A DNA stretch of 64,000 nucleotides from Takakia lepidozioides (GCA_030704615.1 CM060732.1:30051053-30115052); one strand, 5' to 3'; counted from the first letter of the stretch, positions 11,071 to 22,063 are shown. Notes: a model not told the origin generated them from the sequence alone. Translations and numbers: made by a program.

Positions 11071-12688
11071 TCACACCCCAGATCCTTCCAGGAATAAATG
11101 GGTGTGCCAACCACGCTCTCTCATTCCCAAAAGAGCTGGCAGGTGTGTCTCTGTCTCCTTGTATGCTTGCTCTAAGACCGCTCCCCGGGCTCCTTCACGG
11201 CCACTCAAGTGCTCTTTATCCTTGCTTAGTCTTGCAACATGGGCTGCCAACAACCAACCACGGACAGCATCCTCCCCTGTTGCTAATTGGTGTAACACCA
11301 GGTCTGTTGACTTCTCCCCAAAGCTCAACAAAACCGTTCATTCTGGGAGAGAGAGGGAGGACACCTTCATGAAGTCAGCCACCAGCATGGCAGTGCGTTG
11401 TGCATTGGGGGCTGCCCGTATCTCCTGTGTCACACTGTATGAATGGATGGCTGAAAGCAAAGGTGCCGATAACAACTGCCACATCAAACCTCTTAGAACA
11501 TCAAACCTCCTTAGAATCTTATACAACACCAAACCCCCTTTCTCAAGGTATAACAAAGCAAGCTCGAAAGGTGAATAGGAGGGGATGGCATCTTGCATAT
11601 GCAGAATGATTGGTTGCACAAAATTGGCCTATATATTAAGTAGACAGATACATGTGCAGATACAAAGAATGGATTGGGTAAATAGCATTTACAAACCTAT
11701 CGCAAAAATAGTAACCAAGGGCTTCAAACAATATTTTTCCCAATGTCGTCTTCGCACTGCCCATCATGCCTGCAACAGCAACCAAGAAATCTATAAGTCA
11801 CCATTGTGCACACACAGCAGCCAAACAGCATAAACAGCTGTCTTGTTCTAAAAAACATTTGATGTTCTCAGCAAATAATATTTGACAATGTGGTCAGTAG
11901 GGGCACTCATTCCAATAAAACGACACTACAGCTGCCTGTACAGGAAAGGATGTAAGTTCAAGCTCACTCAGTTGGAGTTTCCACCTCTATACCATGAAGT
12001 TACGGTCCCATTGCCAAGCGGCTGTCACAGTACACCGGTAAATGTCAGTCCCCAGAACACCCCATTGCCTTCGATCAATCAGGAGTAAACGTCAGAAAAT
12101 AATCCTACTTGCAGTCTCCACTTCCATTTGGTCTCTCTCTCAGGTAGACAATGTCTGTCAGGGAGTCAAATGCACATTTGCACATCTACACGGAAATCAA
12201 GAAACAAATCTGCAACATACTCCAGTCTGGTGGAAACTGTTCTGACACAATCTCTCCCATTAGTACAACTCTACCTCCTATTACATAGTATTGCTGCAGC
12301 AGAATGATAAATAAAACTGCTTGCTGGCATTTAACTTTGGAGAGACCAATGTGATTCCTAGTGGACCAGCTTACCACACTTGCTTTGATTACATAAGTAA
12401 ACCATCCTTAAGAAACATGTCGTTCAGGGGAATTACCAACTCATCTACGGCCGCCACACTATCCTGAATGTAGAGCTCACTGGCCTTGACATTTCGGAGA
12501 GAGACTCCAACCCTGGAATCAGGTCTTGCTGCTTCCCACCTACACGCACCTTGCCATGAAACACGTCCAAAGCGATCCGATGACGATGACACGGATTGCC
12601 AAGTTCCCTTTTCAATAAGAGATGACGACAATGGCAATCTCTGCCGTACAAAGCCCCCCTTCACCGGAAGGTAGGGGGTTGGAGGCAT
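11071..12688 (-). CDS. Possible multi-exon gene, minus strand, unidentified
   Basis: Three protein-like minus-strand blocks succeed each other. 12688-12389 (SLRNVKASELYIQDSVAAVD, ELVIPLNDMFLKDGLL) has a possible acceptor TACGGCAG near 12645. 11610-11338 contains PFELALLYLEKGGLVLYKIL and MLVADFMKVSSLSLPE. 11331-11071 contains TDLVLHQLATGEDAVRGWLL and LAAHVARLSKDKEHLSG. The helical, Leu-rich character would suit an alpha-solenoid protein. Exon joins are not resolved, a competing frame exists in the first block (FHGKVRVGGKQQDLIPGLES), and no family is recognised. Confidence 0.3.
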
Positions 12689-12699
12689 GAGTGACTACG

Positions 12700-13275
12700 G
12701 CCAACTGCTGCTCATGGCCTGCTAGTACTACAATTGGACCTGCCAAAGATGAAACAAATCTCTGCAAGGCCATTCAAGTTTTATTAGGCAATGAGACTTT
12801 GTGACACCACTTCCACTTTCAAACAAATTCACATTGGGAAAGGGCTAAGGCAAGCTACGGATGTACTGGGGCCTATCTTGCTGGGCAAGTCAGAATTGCA
12901 GTCAGAATTGCAAACGTGTTGCTGCAAAAACAGGAATTTTGAGGTGAGGCAGCCAATCTTCTTGCAGACCGAAAGCCGTAAAGTATGGAAAAGGACATAG
13001 ATGGGCAGGATTGCTCAGTCGTTAGAATGGGAAATGTCATACCTGCAAGCCAGCTTCAGAGTAAACTCCGCATCAACCACTGCACGACACTCAAATTTCG
13101 TAAATCACCGAGTTTTTTCAAGACCAGAGTTTGCTTGGTGTACCCTCTCGATCTGGGAAGAGCTCCTCTGCCGCAGAGGAGCAGCGGCAAAACTCCCGCC
13201 TTGAGTTGCGAACCCCTAAACCGGGTGGTTCCCTTCTTTGTTCCCTGATTTTCGAAGAATATTAAAACGTATTAT
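12700..13275. other. No gene seen
   Basis: Short ORFs only. A tRNA-like A-box look-alike (TTGCTCAGTCGTTAG) lies near 13010, but no matching B box was found at the right spacing. Confidence 0.35.
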
Positions 13276-13278
13276 GTA

Positions 13279-13480
13279 CATGTGGCCTAAGGTCTTAGGG
13301 CCTGAGGTCATGTGGCCTAGGGTTTTAGGGCCTGAGGTCATGTGGCCTAGGGTCTTAGGTGAGGTCATGTGGCCTAAGGTTCTAGGGCCTGAGATCATGT
13401 GGCATAGGATGGGGATCCTAGGGCTTGAGGTCCCACGGTCTGAGGCTGAGGTCACGTGGCTTGAGGTCTACGGCCTGAAG
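13279..13480 (+). repeat. ~30 bp tandem minisatellite (CATGTGGCCTAAGGTCTTAG)
   Basis: About six units start at 13279 and have the form CATGTGGCCTA-GGTCTTAGGGCCTGAGGT, the later ones shortened or diverged. It abuts the right inverted-repeat arm. The open frames it creates (VLGPEVMWPR repeats) are a composition effect. Confidence 0.85.
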
Positions 13481-13510
13481 TTTTTTTTATGACTGCCCAT
13501 CCCTTATATT

Positions 13511-14110
13511 TTTTCAGGCCTCTCATTTTAAGATAATAGGGTCTTCAATGGGCACGTGCGATGTGGCCGGTGGGCCCCGCGCACGGACGCCCGGCTCCCC
13601 AGCACCCCGCCCGCCCCGCCCGCCGCTGCGCGCGGTCGCCCAGCCGCGGGCGCGGATGCAGCAACCGCGCCCACGCCCCCGTCCGCCGCGCGACCAGTCC
13701 CCTGCCCATGAGTCCGCTGCCCTCTAGTCTGCCAGTCCGCTGTTGGCCAGTCCGCTACCCAGCAGTCTGCCAGTCCGCCAGTCTGCCCGCCAGTCCCCTG
13801 CCATCCAGTCCGATGACGGCGCAGGATCGCCACCGTCCATTCCCATAACCCATCCGAGCCCTCCATTTTTAGGGCTGCGAAAATGGCAATGATCTTCCCA
13901 CCAAATCCCGGCCGCTCTCTATTGACGGCTGTTTGTTGTCCGATGTTGCGGTAGGCGTTTCCATGCACGCGATTGTTCCTCTTTTGCGCGCGATGTTCAT
14001 GATGATGATGAAGCGTGTGCTTGAACATGAGAGGACTGTTTGGGCACTACAGCCACCATCGTGCATATGCTTCTACTATTTTTGCCTTCTTGTTGTGCTT
14101 TCGGGAACCT
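13511..14110 (-). repeat. Right arm of the ~600 bp inverted repeat pair
   Basis: Reverse-complement copy of 6420-7040. It begins GCCTCTCATTTTA, runs through a GC-rich stretch of CAGTCCGC words (13680-13830), then TTTGTTGTCCGATGTTGCGG, TGAACATGAGAGGACTG and GTGCATATGCTTCTACTATT. Divergence is moderate, more at the GC-rich repeats than at the ends. Confidence 0.75.
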
Positions 14111-14275
14111 TCGTTTTATGGTTTGGTTCTATGTCATAAATATGGAAAATGCGGACATCTGTCGTCGATAACGTCCTCTGCTTGTGATCCGTCATGATAC
14201 GTTTAGCCCCTTCGTACTGCATCCCTCATGAGAGCCTTCACAAGTTTAGTTCGTTAAAGGAACCCATGGGTAACA

Positions 14276-14545
14276 TGGGCGCGAAAATGGTGGAAGCGTA
14301 TGCACATGGGGACGTGTATTGCAGATTTCGTATCGGACGATGGGACTGTTTATGTGACCAAGTATAGCGGCTTGCATCCGTCGTGCATAAGTTGTGGAAA
14401 AGGGTGGAGAAACTGAAGAAACCCAGCTTTGTGATGGATCCACATGGTATTATGTAAGGGATGGCAGCACAAAAAAGCAATTCGAGTCGTCACGGAACAC
14501 CATCCAGTCGTAAGGTCCTCAAACATCCACACACACCTGCTGAAT
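14276..14545 (+). pseudogene. C-terminal remnant of a second copy of the zinc-finger/Gln-Thr family gene
   Basis: Short frame pieces read VYVTKYSGLHPSC, LWKRVEKLKKPSFVMDPHG and HGTPSSRKVLKHPHTPAEC. The last parallels GTRSSPKVLKHPDAPPETS at the end of the gene at 15871-19872. A truncated upstream member of the same family therefore ends here, and the two are in tandem. Confidence 0.5.
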
Positions 14546-14627
14546 GCAGATGTCTGAGCCACGACGGGAGATGTCTGAGACAATTGCATCTGCAAATGCG
14601 CGTAGATGTTTGAGGTCCGTTGTGTCG
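14504..14627. repeat. Imperfect inverted repeat (AAGGTCCTCAAACATCCA / TAGATGTTTGAGGTCC)
   Basis: AAGGTCCTCAAACATCCA near 14508 is mirrored by GATGTTTGAGGTCC near 14605, which can pair across a loop of about 80 bases. The same arrangement with TGCAAATGCGCGT in the loop recurs at 19773-19925. Confidence 0.7.
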
Positions 14628-15268
14628 CGAGTCTGTTCACAGTGGGTCCGCTGGCCCGTCAGTGCTCCGGATATTCCCCTTATCGCGTGCATAACAGTCA
14701 GTTTGGAGGCGGTCTGCTGGAAGTCCGTCTGTTGGGATAGCAGTCTGTTGCACTTGTGAATTTGTCAGTCTGTTGTGTCGGAAGTCTGTTACACTAAGTC
14801 TGTTTGACTTCTTATTTTCCCTCCGGTCAGTCTTTTGGCTTGTTCTCCCGCCAGTCTGGCGAAACGTCCGTCTGCTGGACAGTTCTCCTCTATGGATATC
14901 AGTCTGTTGGACTGTGCATGCATCAGTCTGTTGTGTCGCGAGTCTGTTCACAGTGGGTCCGCTGGCCCGTCAGTGCTCCGGATATTTCCCTTATCGCGTG
15001 CATAACAGTCAGTTTGGAGGCGGTCTGCTGGAAGTCCGTCTGTTGGGATATCAGTCTGTTGCACTTGTGAATTTGTCAGTATGTTGTGTCGGAAGTCTAT
15101 TGCACTAAGTCTGTTTGACTTTTTATTTTCCCTCCGATCAGTCTTTTGGCTTGTTCTCCCGCCAGTCTGGCGAAACGTCCGTCTGCTGGACAATTCTCCT
15201 CTATGGATATCAGTCTGTTGGACTGTGCATGCATCAGTCTGTTGTGCCGCAAGTCTGTTCGCAATGGG
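14619..15268 (+). repeat. 311 bp tandem duplication built of AGTCTGTTGG/AGTCCGCTGG words
   Basis: GTTGTGTCGCGAGTCTGTTC starts at 14619 and again at 14930, and a third diverged start (GTTGTGCCGCAAGTCTGTTC) lies at 15241. The period is exactly 311 bp both times. Copies 1 and 2 are almost identical. The block lies upstream of the zinc-finger/Gln-Thr gene. Confidence 0.9.
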
Positions 15269-15870
15269 TGTGTTCGACTTTCCTGTTCTCCCCTTACTCT
15301 CTTTTGTCTTCATTCCGCTGGCAGGGAAGTGCCTCCAATATGAAGCCGCTTCGCCTCAGCAAAGCGAATAGTCCGCTGGACTGGCGGTCCGGTGGACTCT
15401 CGGCCCGATGGGAAATGAGTCTGCTGCATTTGCGAGGAGCGTGGATGAATTTAGTACGATCCGTTCATTCGGTGGACGTATTCAATGCGATGACGGCGGA
15501 TAGTTGGCGCATGTGAAATTGCGCCACGTTGGCAGTGCCATCACTTTCCCCCTTCTACTTCTACTTTCTCCATTCTCTTCGCGCCTATTTCTTCGCACAG
15601 TTTTGCACTTCTTTGTTTTCCTCTTTGCGTTTCCATCACCATAACGAAAGACGACCGTTCTTCCCCAGGTGTGGAGAGTCGCGGTGAGCCGCGAAGCGTC
15701 GCAAACACGCTCGCCTTCGTAACAACTCGAAGTTCATCGGCTCGGTGAGGTTCTGACTTGTTGCGGTGTTTCCATTCCATTCTGTGTCCTCTTCTTGCTT
15801 AGGGTGAGTCTTTTCATAAGACTTCTATCTGTCGCTCATTGTCCTTGCACCTTCGTTTCATTCTGCATCG

Positions 15871-18800
15871 ATGGAGGATGCTTGTGAAAAAGGTGGAGCG
15901 GACTGGTTGGATTTTGTGCACCAAACCAGACTGAAGAAGGAGCGAAGGTACTGGTACTCACCAGACGAGTTTGATCATAAAATAGTGGAAGCATTTGTAG
16001 ACCTCCGCGCCCGGAAGCCCAAAAACTCGAATTGATAGAAGGACAAGCTCTTATGTCCCTTCTGCGAAGAGGTAATCAAGGACAAAATCCAACTAAATCG
16101 GCATTGTGTTGACACGGGTTGCAAGGAGACTGTTGCAATGATTCCACGGGATTTCAAGCCTTGGCCGATACTGAAAGAAATGTCGATTGTCAAAGAGGCC
16201 ACAATGCGCTTGCGCGGATCAGTGCTTGACCCCCGCACTTTGGAATTAGACGAAGTGCGCGCACGGTATGGCGTCCAATGTGGTGGCCCGTCAATGGAGG
16301 ATTTGCAAGTGCAGGGAACGCTGGACGCTCCCAGAAAACATAAACTGAGTGATGGGGCCCAAAAAAAAAAGAGGCAAAAAAAGGAGAAGGCTGCAAGGTC
16401 TGCTCGCGAGGCAAGTGCAAAATCCACGCAACAGACTGAACCCCGTCCTGGGCGGCAGACCCACACCATCAGTACTGATACTGAAAGTGAATCTGCTCAG
16501 GGCCTGGAAGGGGTGACAAGTCCAGTGGACATTGACTTGCCTGACCAGACTCGGCAGCAGACTCACACAAATATCGCGACCCATGCCATCGGTTTAGGGT
16601 CAAAACCAAAAACTCAATAGAGCACTGAAGGGCCAGTCTGCCCTGGCACATTGCGCCTCGTTGACTTTGGGCTTTTCCCACCAGAGTGCCCACCAATTGG
16701 GGATCCAGACTTCTTCCGTTATTTCTACAGAGTTGCCCAGTCAGGTCTGCTACGCACATTAATCCGACAGGCGGAACAGAACTGGTTGAACAGCTTTGAA
16801 GATGAAGATGACGATGATGAAGTAGAGGAGGTAATGGTCAGTCTGACCGCCCAGTCTGTTCTCTGTGCTGTTTGAGTCCATCATCGGGGTCACGTTGCCT
16901 ATTCAGTCTGGTCAGTCCCCTGCGTTCTCTCCTCAGTCCGCTGGCTCAGTCCGCTCGTCAGTTAGTCTGTTTTATATCGTTGCATTACTTACTGAGTCCG
17001 TTTGTCAGTCCGCTGGTCCAGTCCACTGGTATAGTCTACTAGTTGCATCCACCCTACGTACGCTCGTTACAGTCTGCTGGTGTGTGAGTCCAGTCCGCTG
17101 CATGTGGTGAATATAGAGTCCACGTCCATGTTCATGACGTCGAAGTTCTCTGCCGTGTACCAGGATGAACGTGTTTCTATTCGTAGGGCCATTCAGGCTT
17201 GGCGGATACCTAGCAATGATGCTCCTTTACAAGCGACTGCAGTGCGTGCGGAAGTGGACCGCGTGCGAGAGTACATATTATTGAAGTATCCTGGGTCATC
17301 TGCTGCTATAGCGGCATTACATATTGAAGACGCGTCGGGGGGGAATGCGTCTGGGACAGCCGAGTCTGCCATCCAGCAGACTCCCATTCAGCAGGCCGTC
17401 ATCCAGCAGACTCCCGTTCAGCAACCTGTCATCCAGCAGACTCCCAACGAGCAGCCTGTCATCCTGCAGACTCCTCTCCAGGAGCCCATCATGCAGCCCA
17501 TGCCAATGGGAAGTCCTGTCATCCAACAGACTGCGGACCAGCAGACTGCCTTTCTCTCACATAGCACGGCGCTTTTTGCAGTTTGGCGATCGCCATCACC
17601 GGTAATTCGCCCCGGAGCTGAAGACCTCACACTTCCCCGACTTAGGGTGGGAGAAATTAATCCCCATTTGGATTGGCATGATGAGCTCCACCGGATCATT
17701 GCGGACCGCCGGTGGTCATTTGTACCCTTTCATTATTCCATGGAGTTTTCTATTGAGGAAGCCAACCATGTTCTAGAAGCCGCCTCTGCTGTTGCCATTG
17801 AAGCCACAAGCGACCAAAATGCGCCGCCTCTACTTGTGCAGCTGATTCTCATGGATGACCCACGGCCTGAAGACCTCAGACATATGCCTATGGCACATCC
17901 AATTTTTGGGGTGCGAAGAAAGCACTTGTTCGGATTGACTGAGGAGGACTTTGAGCGCATGGCAGCTTCCTTCCTACAACACAGATGGATGCAATTTGGC
18001 AATTTCCGTTCATACAACAAGTTGATGAAGGATCTGCATAGTTTGAGGATGGACTTACTCCATGGAACAGACCATTCACAGAAGTTTGTGGTGGATGAGG
18101 CATTGCACTGGTTTGCATTGGTGATGGAGCGAGCAGTATTGGACATTGTTTTGCAGAATCCCAATGTCTTCAAAGTCCTGTGGTGTGGGATCCCAACTGA
18201 AGACCGCATCGGCGCCATTGCTCATCTCGATGGAGCATGCCTATGCCGGCAAATCAAGGACATTGGCCTCGTTGGAAATCTCTTGGAATGTAAAATGTTA
18301 TGGGCAACTTTCGTGTTTCAGCTCAATTTCTTTTGCCAACTTTTTTACAAGTTCACATTTGCATAAACATGTGTTGCAGGGCGAGTTGATCTGGGAGACA
18401 AGCAAGTGCAGGCTGCTTTTGACTCTTTTGCTAGAGGTGCAAAGGACCTTGTCCTGGCTTTACAAGGAGTTCGGGAGACTGTCCAGCAGACTGGCCACAA
18501 GAATGTCGAACAACATATTCCCCATGACACATGTGGGCAGACTGCCCAAGTGCTGGAGACCGAGCATGTGCACCAGACCGTCCCGGGTAATAGGCCGGAT
18601 CACTTCCAGCAGACTGCCCCTCAGCAAACTGTACAGCAGACCGTGCAGCAGGTCGACAAATCCAGCCAGCAGATTGCCCATCAGCAGACCGTGCAGCAGA
18701 CCGACGAATCCAGCCAGCAGATTGCCCCTCAGCAGACTGTGCAGCACACTGGCGAACCTACTCAGCAGATGGCCGAGCAAACTATCCATGAGACTAACAA

Positions 18801-19872
18801 CCAGTCCGTTCCCTGGATTGTGCAACAGACTCGGATGCACTGGCCTCACCGGGACCCTGTGGACGAATTTCTGCTGAGTTCCCAACAACATGTTTTTGGA
18901 TCTGCCGATATGAGTGTTTTGACCAAGTCCACTTTTCCCCCAGGCACATTCCCTGACGACGTCATCAGGTCACCGGTAAAGCATTCTTATCCAGCTCCCC
19001 GTGGCCTGCCTTCTATGACCTTCCAGGTTAGTCCGGTTTTCGTGCGCTCAGTGGCGAAAGCCATAGATGAGTCATACGTGATGACCGAACTCAATCTGGG
19101 AACGCAAAACCGTATCATAGATCTTACAGAAGAGTCTGAGGAAGCAATTGCCGGTGGGTCTTCCATACATGTTCTTGATGTTTCCCAAGTCCATGGAGAT
19201 CCGAACACCCAGCCGGCTGTCCACCAGATTGACCAGCACACTGAACAGTGGACACATGGAAGGACTGCCGAGCAACGTGTGGCGGGGCAGCATACTGTCT
19301 TCATTGATGAGCAGACTGAACCGCAGACTAACTAGCAGACTGCACAGGTCACAGATGGAAGGGCTGACCAGGATGGCTCGGAGCGGCAGACTGCACAGCT
19401 CAGCTCTAATTGCACAGTTCAGATTGCACGGCCTGACCAGCACACTGCACACTTCACAGAGGGAAGGACTGACGACCAACCTGCCACCGAGCACATTGCC
19501 CACATTTAGGAAGAGACTGAACCGCAGAGTTGCCAGCAGACTGCACAGTTCACAGACGAAGAACCGGCGGCCGAGCAGACTGCCCACATTGAGCAACAGA
19601 CTGAACATGCTGGCAGGCACACTGACAAGGAACCACATGCGGCGCAGACACCGTCTGGTATAGCGCTGGATTACAATTGCAGAATTTATGTCCACCGATG
19701 AGACTGTTCTGGGGAGGACGTCTCTGCCACCACATGTCTGGGAACTGCGGAGAGTATGAACGGAACAAGATCCAGTCCGAAGGTCCTCAAACATCCAGAT
19801 GCGCCTCCTGAAACATCACATCTCAACCACTACCGTCTCCTTGAAAACTGCACAATGGGAAAAGAGACGTAG
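15871..19872 (+). pseudogene. Zinc-finger protein with Gln-Gln-Thr repeats, three exons, several in-frame stops
   Basis: Exon 1 (15871-16830) starts MEDACEKGGADWLDFV. It has TGA-TAG at 16033-16038, then a C-x2-C...H-C zinc finger (LLCPFCEEVIKDKIQLNRHC), a lysine-rich likely nuclear signal (KKKRQKKEKAARSAR, about 16360-16400) and a TAG at 16618. Exon 2 (17119-18289) has IQQTPIQQAVIQQTP repeats, then a 200-residue well-formed region (FSIEEANHVLEAASAVAIEA, FVVDEALHWFALVMERAV). Exon 3 (18380-19872) has QQT repeats, then LPSMTFQVSPVFVRSVAKAI and further QTA repeats, with stops at 19333, 19507 and near 19700. Splice sites are GT-AG and phases agree. No family is recognised; a DNA-binding, possibly domesticated or mobile, protein is my inference. 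It probably decays by C-to-T change. Confidence 0.5.
16831..17118 (+). repeat. Intron 1 of the Gln-Thr gene, packed with CAGTCYGCTGG words
   Basis: The intron starts GTAATGG and ends ATATAGAG, phase 0. Its body repeats CAGTCTG, CAGTCCGCTGG and GTCCACTGG, the reverse complement of the CAGCAGACT words on the sense strand of the adjoining exons. Confidence 0.65.
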
Positions 19873-19925
19873 CATGAGAGATGTGGATTCACGTTGCTTG
19901 TGGATGTTCGAGGTCCTTACGACTG
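19773..19925. repeat. Imperfect inverted repeat at the 3' end of the Gln-Thr gene
   Basis: GAAGGTCCTCAAACATCCAG near 19780 is mirrored by TGGATGTTCGAGGTCCTTAC near 19900. TGCAAATGCGCGT follows it, as in the loop of the 14504-14627 copy. It overlaps the C-terminal coding end. Confidence 0.7.
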
Positions 19926-19989
19926 CAAATGCGCGTGGATCAACAGGCTCTTCGACTGCGTCTTTGTCAGTACTTTCTCTAAGCAGTGT

Positions 19990-20880
19990 GTTGTGCCATG
20001 AGTATGGGCATATGCAAGTCTGCTGGACGGATGAAATGCAACCACGGCATGACGGCGACACCAAGCGTGGTTCTGATGGGATATCAGTCTGGTCTGCTGG
20101 ACTGTTGGTCTATAAGGATACAAGTCTGGTGTGGCGCGAGTTTTTCTTCACTGGACTACTGGGCCATCACTGCCTGCCGAATTCCGAAGTGTCTTCTCTC
20201 ATCTTATCCCCGAAGTCTCATCTCGTCAGTCTGTTGAAGTGTCGGTCGGCTGGAAGTCCGTCTCTTCGGATATGAGTCCATTTAACTACTACCTTTTAAT
20301 TATCCGCATTGTCGTGAGTCTGCTCAGGCGTCGGACTGCTGGTCTGTCCGTCTCTTCTAATATCAGTCAGCTAGACTGTCACAAAGTCAGTCTACTGTGG
20401 CGCAAGTCTGTTTGCGCTGGGTTTGTTGAGCCGTCATCATGATCACGTGTAAGTCTGCTGGACCTATTAATGCAACGACCGTGGAAAGAGGCGCCAGTGA
20501 TCTCGCGCCGCGTCCAAACTCGGACAGAAAGTGCGGTTTACGTTTTTTGTCCGTATCACCCGGCCGCCTAGGGGATACTTTGTCTGTGGGATATTAGTCT
20601 GTTAGAAATCAGTCTGTTGTCGTGCAAATTACTCTGCGTCAGTCTCTTCGTCAGTCTGTTGAACCTTCCGTCTGCTGGACTGTCCGTGCAGTGACATATG
20701 AGTCTATTGTTGCACAAGTTTGTTTGCAGTGGGTCTGTTCGGCCGTTATGTCATTAGGTTTAAGTCTACTGGACGCAATAAATGCAGTGACGACGGTAAG
20801 GAGGCCCAATCACGTCGCGGCACGTCACCAGACTCCGGGGGGCTGCTATTTCATGAGCGGCATGAGCATGAGCGGAAAAA
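19990..20880 (+). repeat. Diverged AGTCTGCTGG-word array downstream of the Gln-Thr gene
   Basis: Words such as AGTCTGCTGG, AGTCTGTTGG and GTCCGTCTCTTC, and GCGCAAGTCTGTTTGC blocks (20400, 20715), match the 311 bp units of 14.6-15.3 kb in mosaic order. No protein is predicted. Confidence 0.65.
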
Positions 20881-21057
20881 AAAAAAGCATGAGCAGACCA
20901 TTGTGAGTCCACGGAAATAGGGTTAGGAGGCACGGAAATAGGGTCAAGTGAAGTTGGAATGTGGCACCAGTGGACTTGAAATGCAACATTTTATTGCAAA
21001 TTCTGTGGCAAGCCACGTCTATACAAGTGTGTTCTAACTGTCATAGCCGGAATGGGC

Positions 21058-21320
21058 ACAATGAAGATGAGGGAGGAGGCAACAGCTATTAGAGCCCGTC
21101 GGGCTCGTAGATTTGTCTTGGATTCTGCTGAGGAAAGTGGGGGAGAAGACGCAGAAGATTCCCAGGAGGTGAGGTGGACAGTCCCCCAAGGAGAGGACGG
21201 GATTTTTGAGAGGCATAGTGGAACTGATGCATCACAGAGCTCGGAGGACGAGGGGGATGAGGGGGATGAGGAAGAAGGTGGGGCAAGTTCCTCGGAGGGT
21301 GTAGGAGATTTCGTTTTCGC
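21058..21320 (+). CDS. Acidic ORF fragment, unidentified
   Basis: This ORF reads [20 protein letters not shown], then Ser/Glu/Asp-rich sequence ([20 protein letters not shown]). It runs straight into a different-frame RNase H fragment at 21330. It could be an acidic nuclear protein exon cut by a retroelement. No motif beyond the basic-then-acidic layout. Confidence 0.3.
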
Positions 21321-21329
21321 AAATTTTCC

Positions 21330-21548
21330 GCTGCGGAGATCAATTATGAAATCCATGACAAAGAACTTCTAGCAATTATCGATGTTTTTGAGGAGTGGCG
21401 ACATCTATTGGAAGGAGCTAAACATCAGGTCACTGTTTATACCGATCACAAAAACCTCGAATATTTTATGAGTGCTCGTGTTTTGAATCGACGTCAAGCG
21501 AGATGGAGCATGTCACTAGCAAGGTTTGATTTTGTTATTACCTACTGA
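21330..21548 (+). pseudogene. Ty3/gypsy RNase H fragment
   Basis: An ATG-less frame of 72 codons reads [36 protein letters not shown] and [18 protein letters not shown] and then stops. This is the standard RNase H core of chromovirus-type gypsy elements (the E of DKELLAI and the D of YTDHKNL are kept). It is an isolated piece with no RT or integrase on either side. Confidence 0.85.
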
Positions 21549-21689
21549 AGAGGTATTGTTTGGGTTATATGACATTTTAGGAATGATATATGTAGCATTT
21601 CTTTCAGCTGTGATTGGAGCGTTCTTATAGTTCAAGGCTCCCTAACAACACAACAAAAAGAGAAAAGACCTAGCACACAAAGGCTATGA

Positions 21690-21950
21690 AGGCACATAAA
21701 GGCCCTTATATACCCTGATTAGATACCCCCTTCATTTTAACATATACCCTTCAGGAAAGTAGGGTATATTGATCGTCTTGATGCAGGTAAATATAAGGAT
21801 AAGGGTCTATCATAAAAATATACCCTGATATAAGGGTATACATCCGGGTACCTAAACTTGCCACACCAGGTATATATATATATATCAATATACCCTGATA
21901 TGCCCGCCGGGTCTATCAGGGTAATTCATATACCCGCCCAACACTGGTAC
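21690..21950. repeat. TATACCCTGATA repeat block with TA microsatellite
   Basis: TATACCCTGAT(A/T), its complement and AGGGTATA recur about ten times, with a (TA) run near 21872. It lies just upstream of the TRM1 gene. Confidence 0.65.
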
Positions 21951-22063
21951 ATAACAGGATTTGAACACAAAGAGGTGAGCGAGCTTGTCTTCATCCATAA
22001 ACATGGATCAGATCCTTCTGACTGTCATCTCTACTGTCTATCTTCTGTCTGTCTCTTGACACA

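Noticed and set aside
13000-13060. tRNA gene or SINE head (TTGCTCAGTCGTTAG look-alike A box)
   Set aside because: No B box at the expected spacing and no cloverleaf could be drawn.
19072-19794. 240-codon minus-strand ORF
   Set aside because: It is the reverse reading of the Gln-Thr repeat exon. Its repeats (SLLV, VLVN) are mirror products of CAGCAGACT words.
15871-19872. Reassigned UAG (glutamine) genetic code
   Set aside because: TGA also interrupts the frame, and clear host genes here end at TAG, TGA and TAA. C-to-T decay explains all stops more simply.
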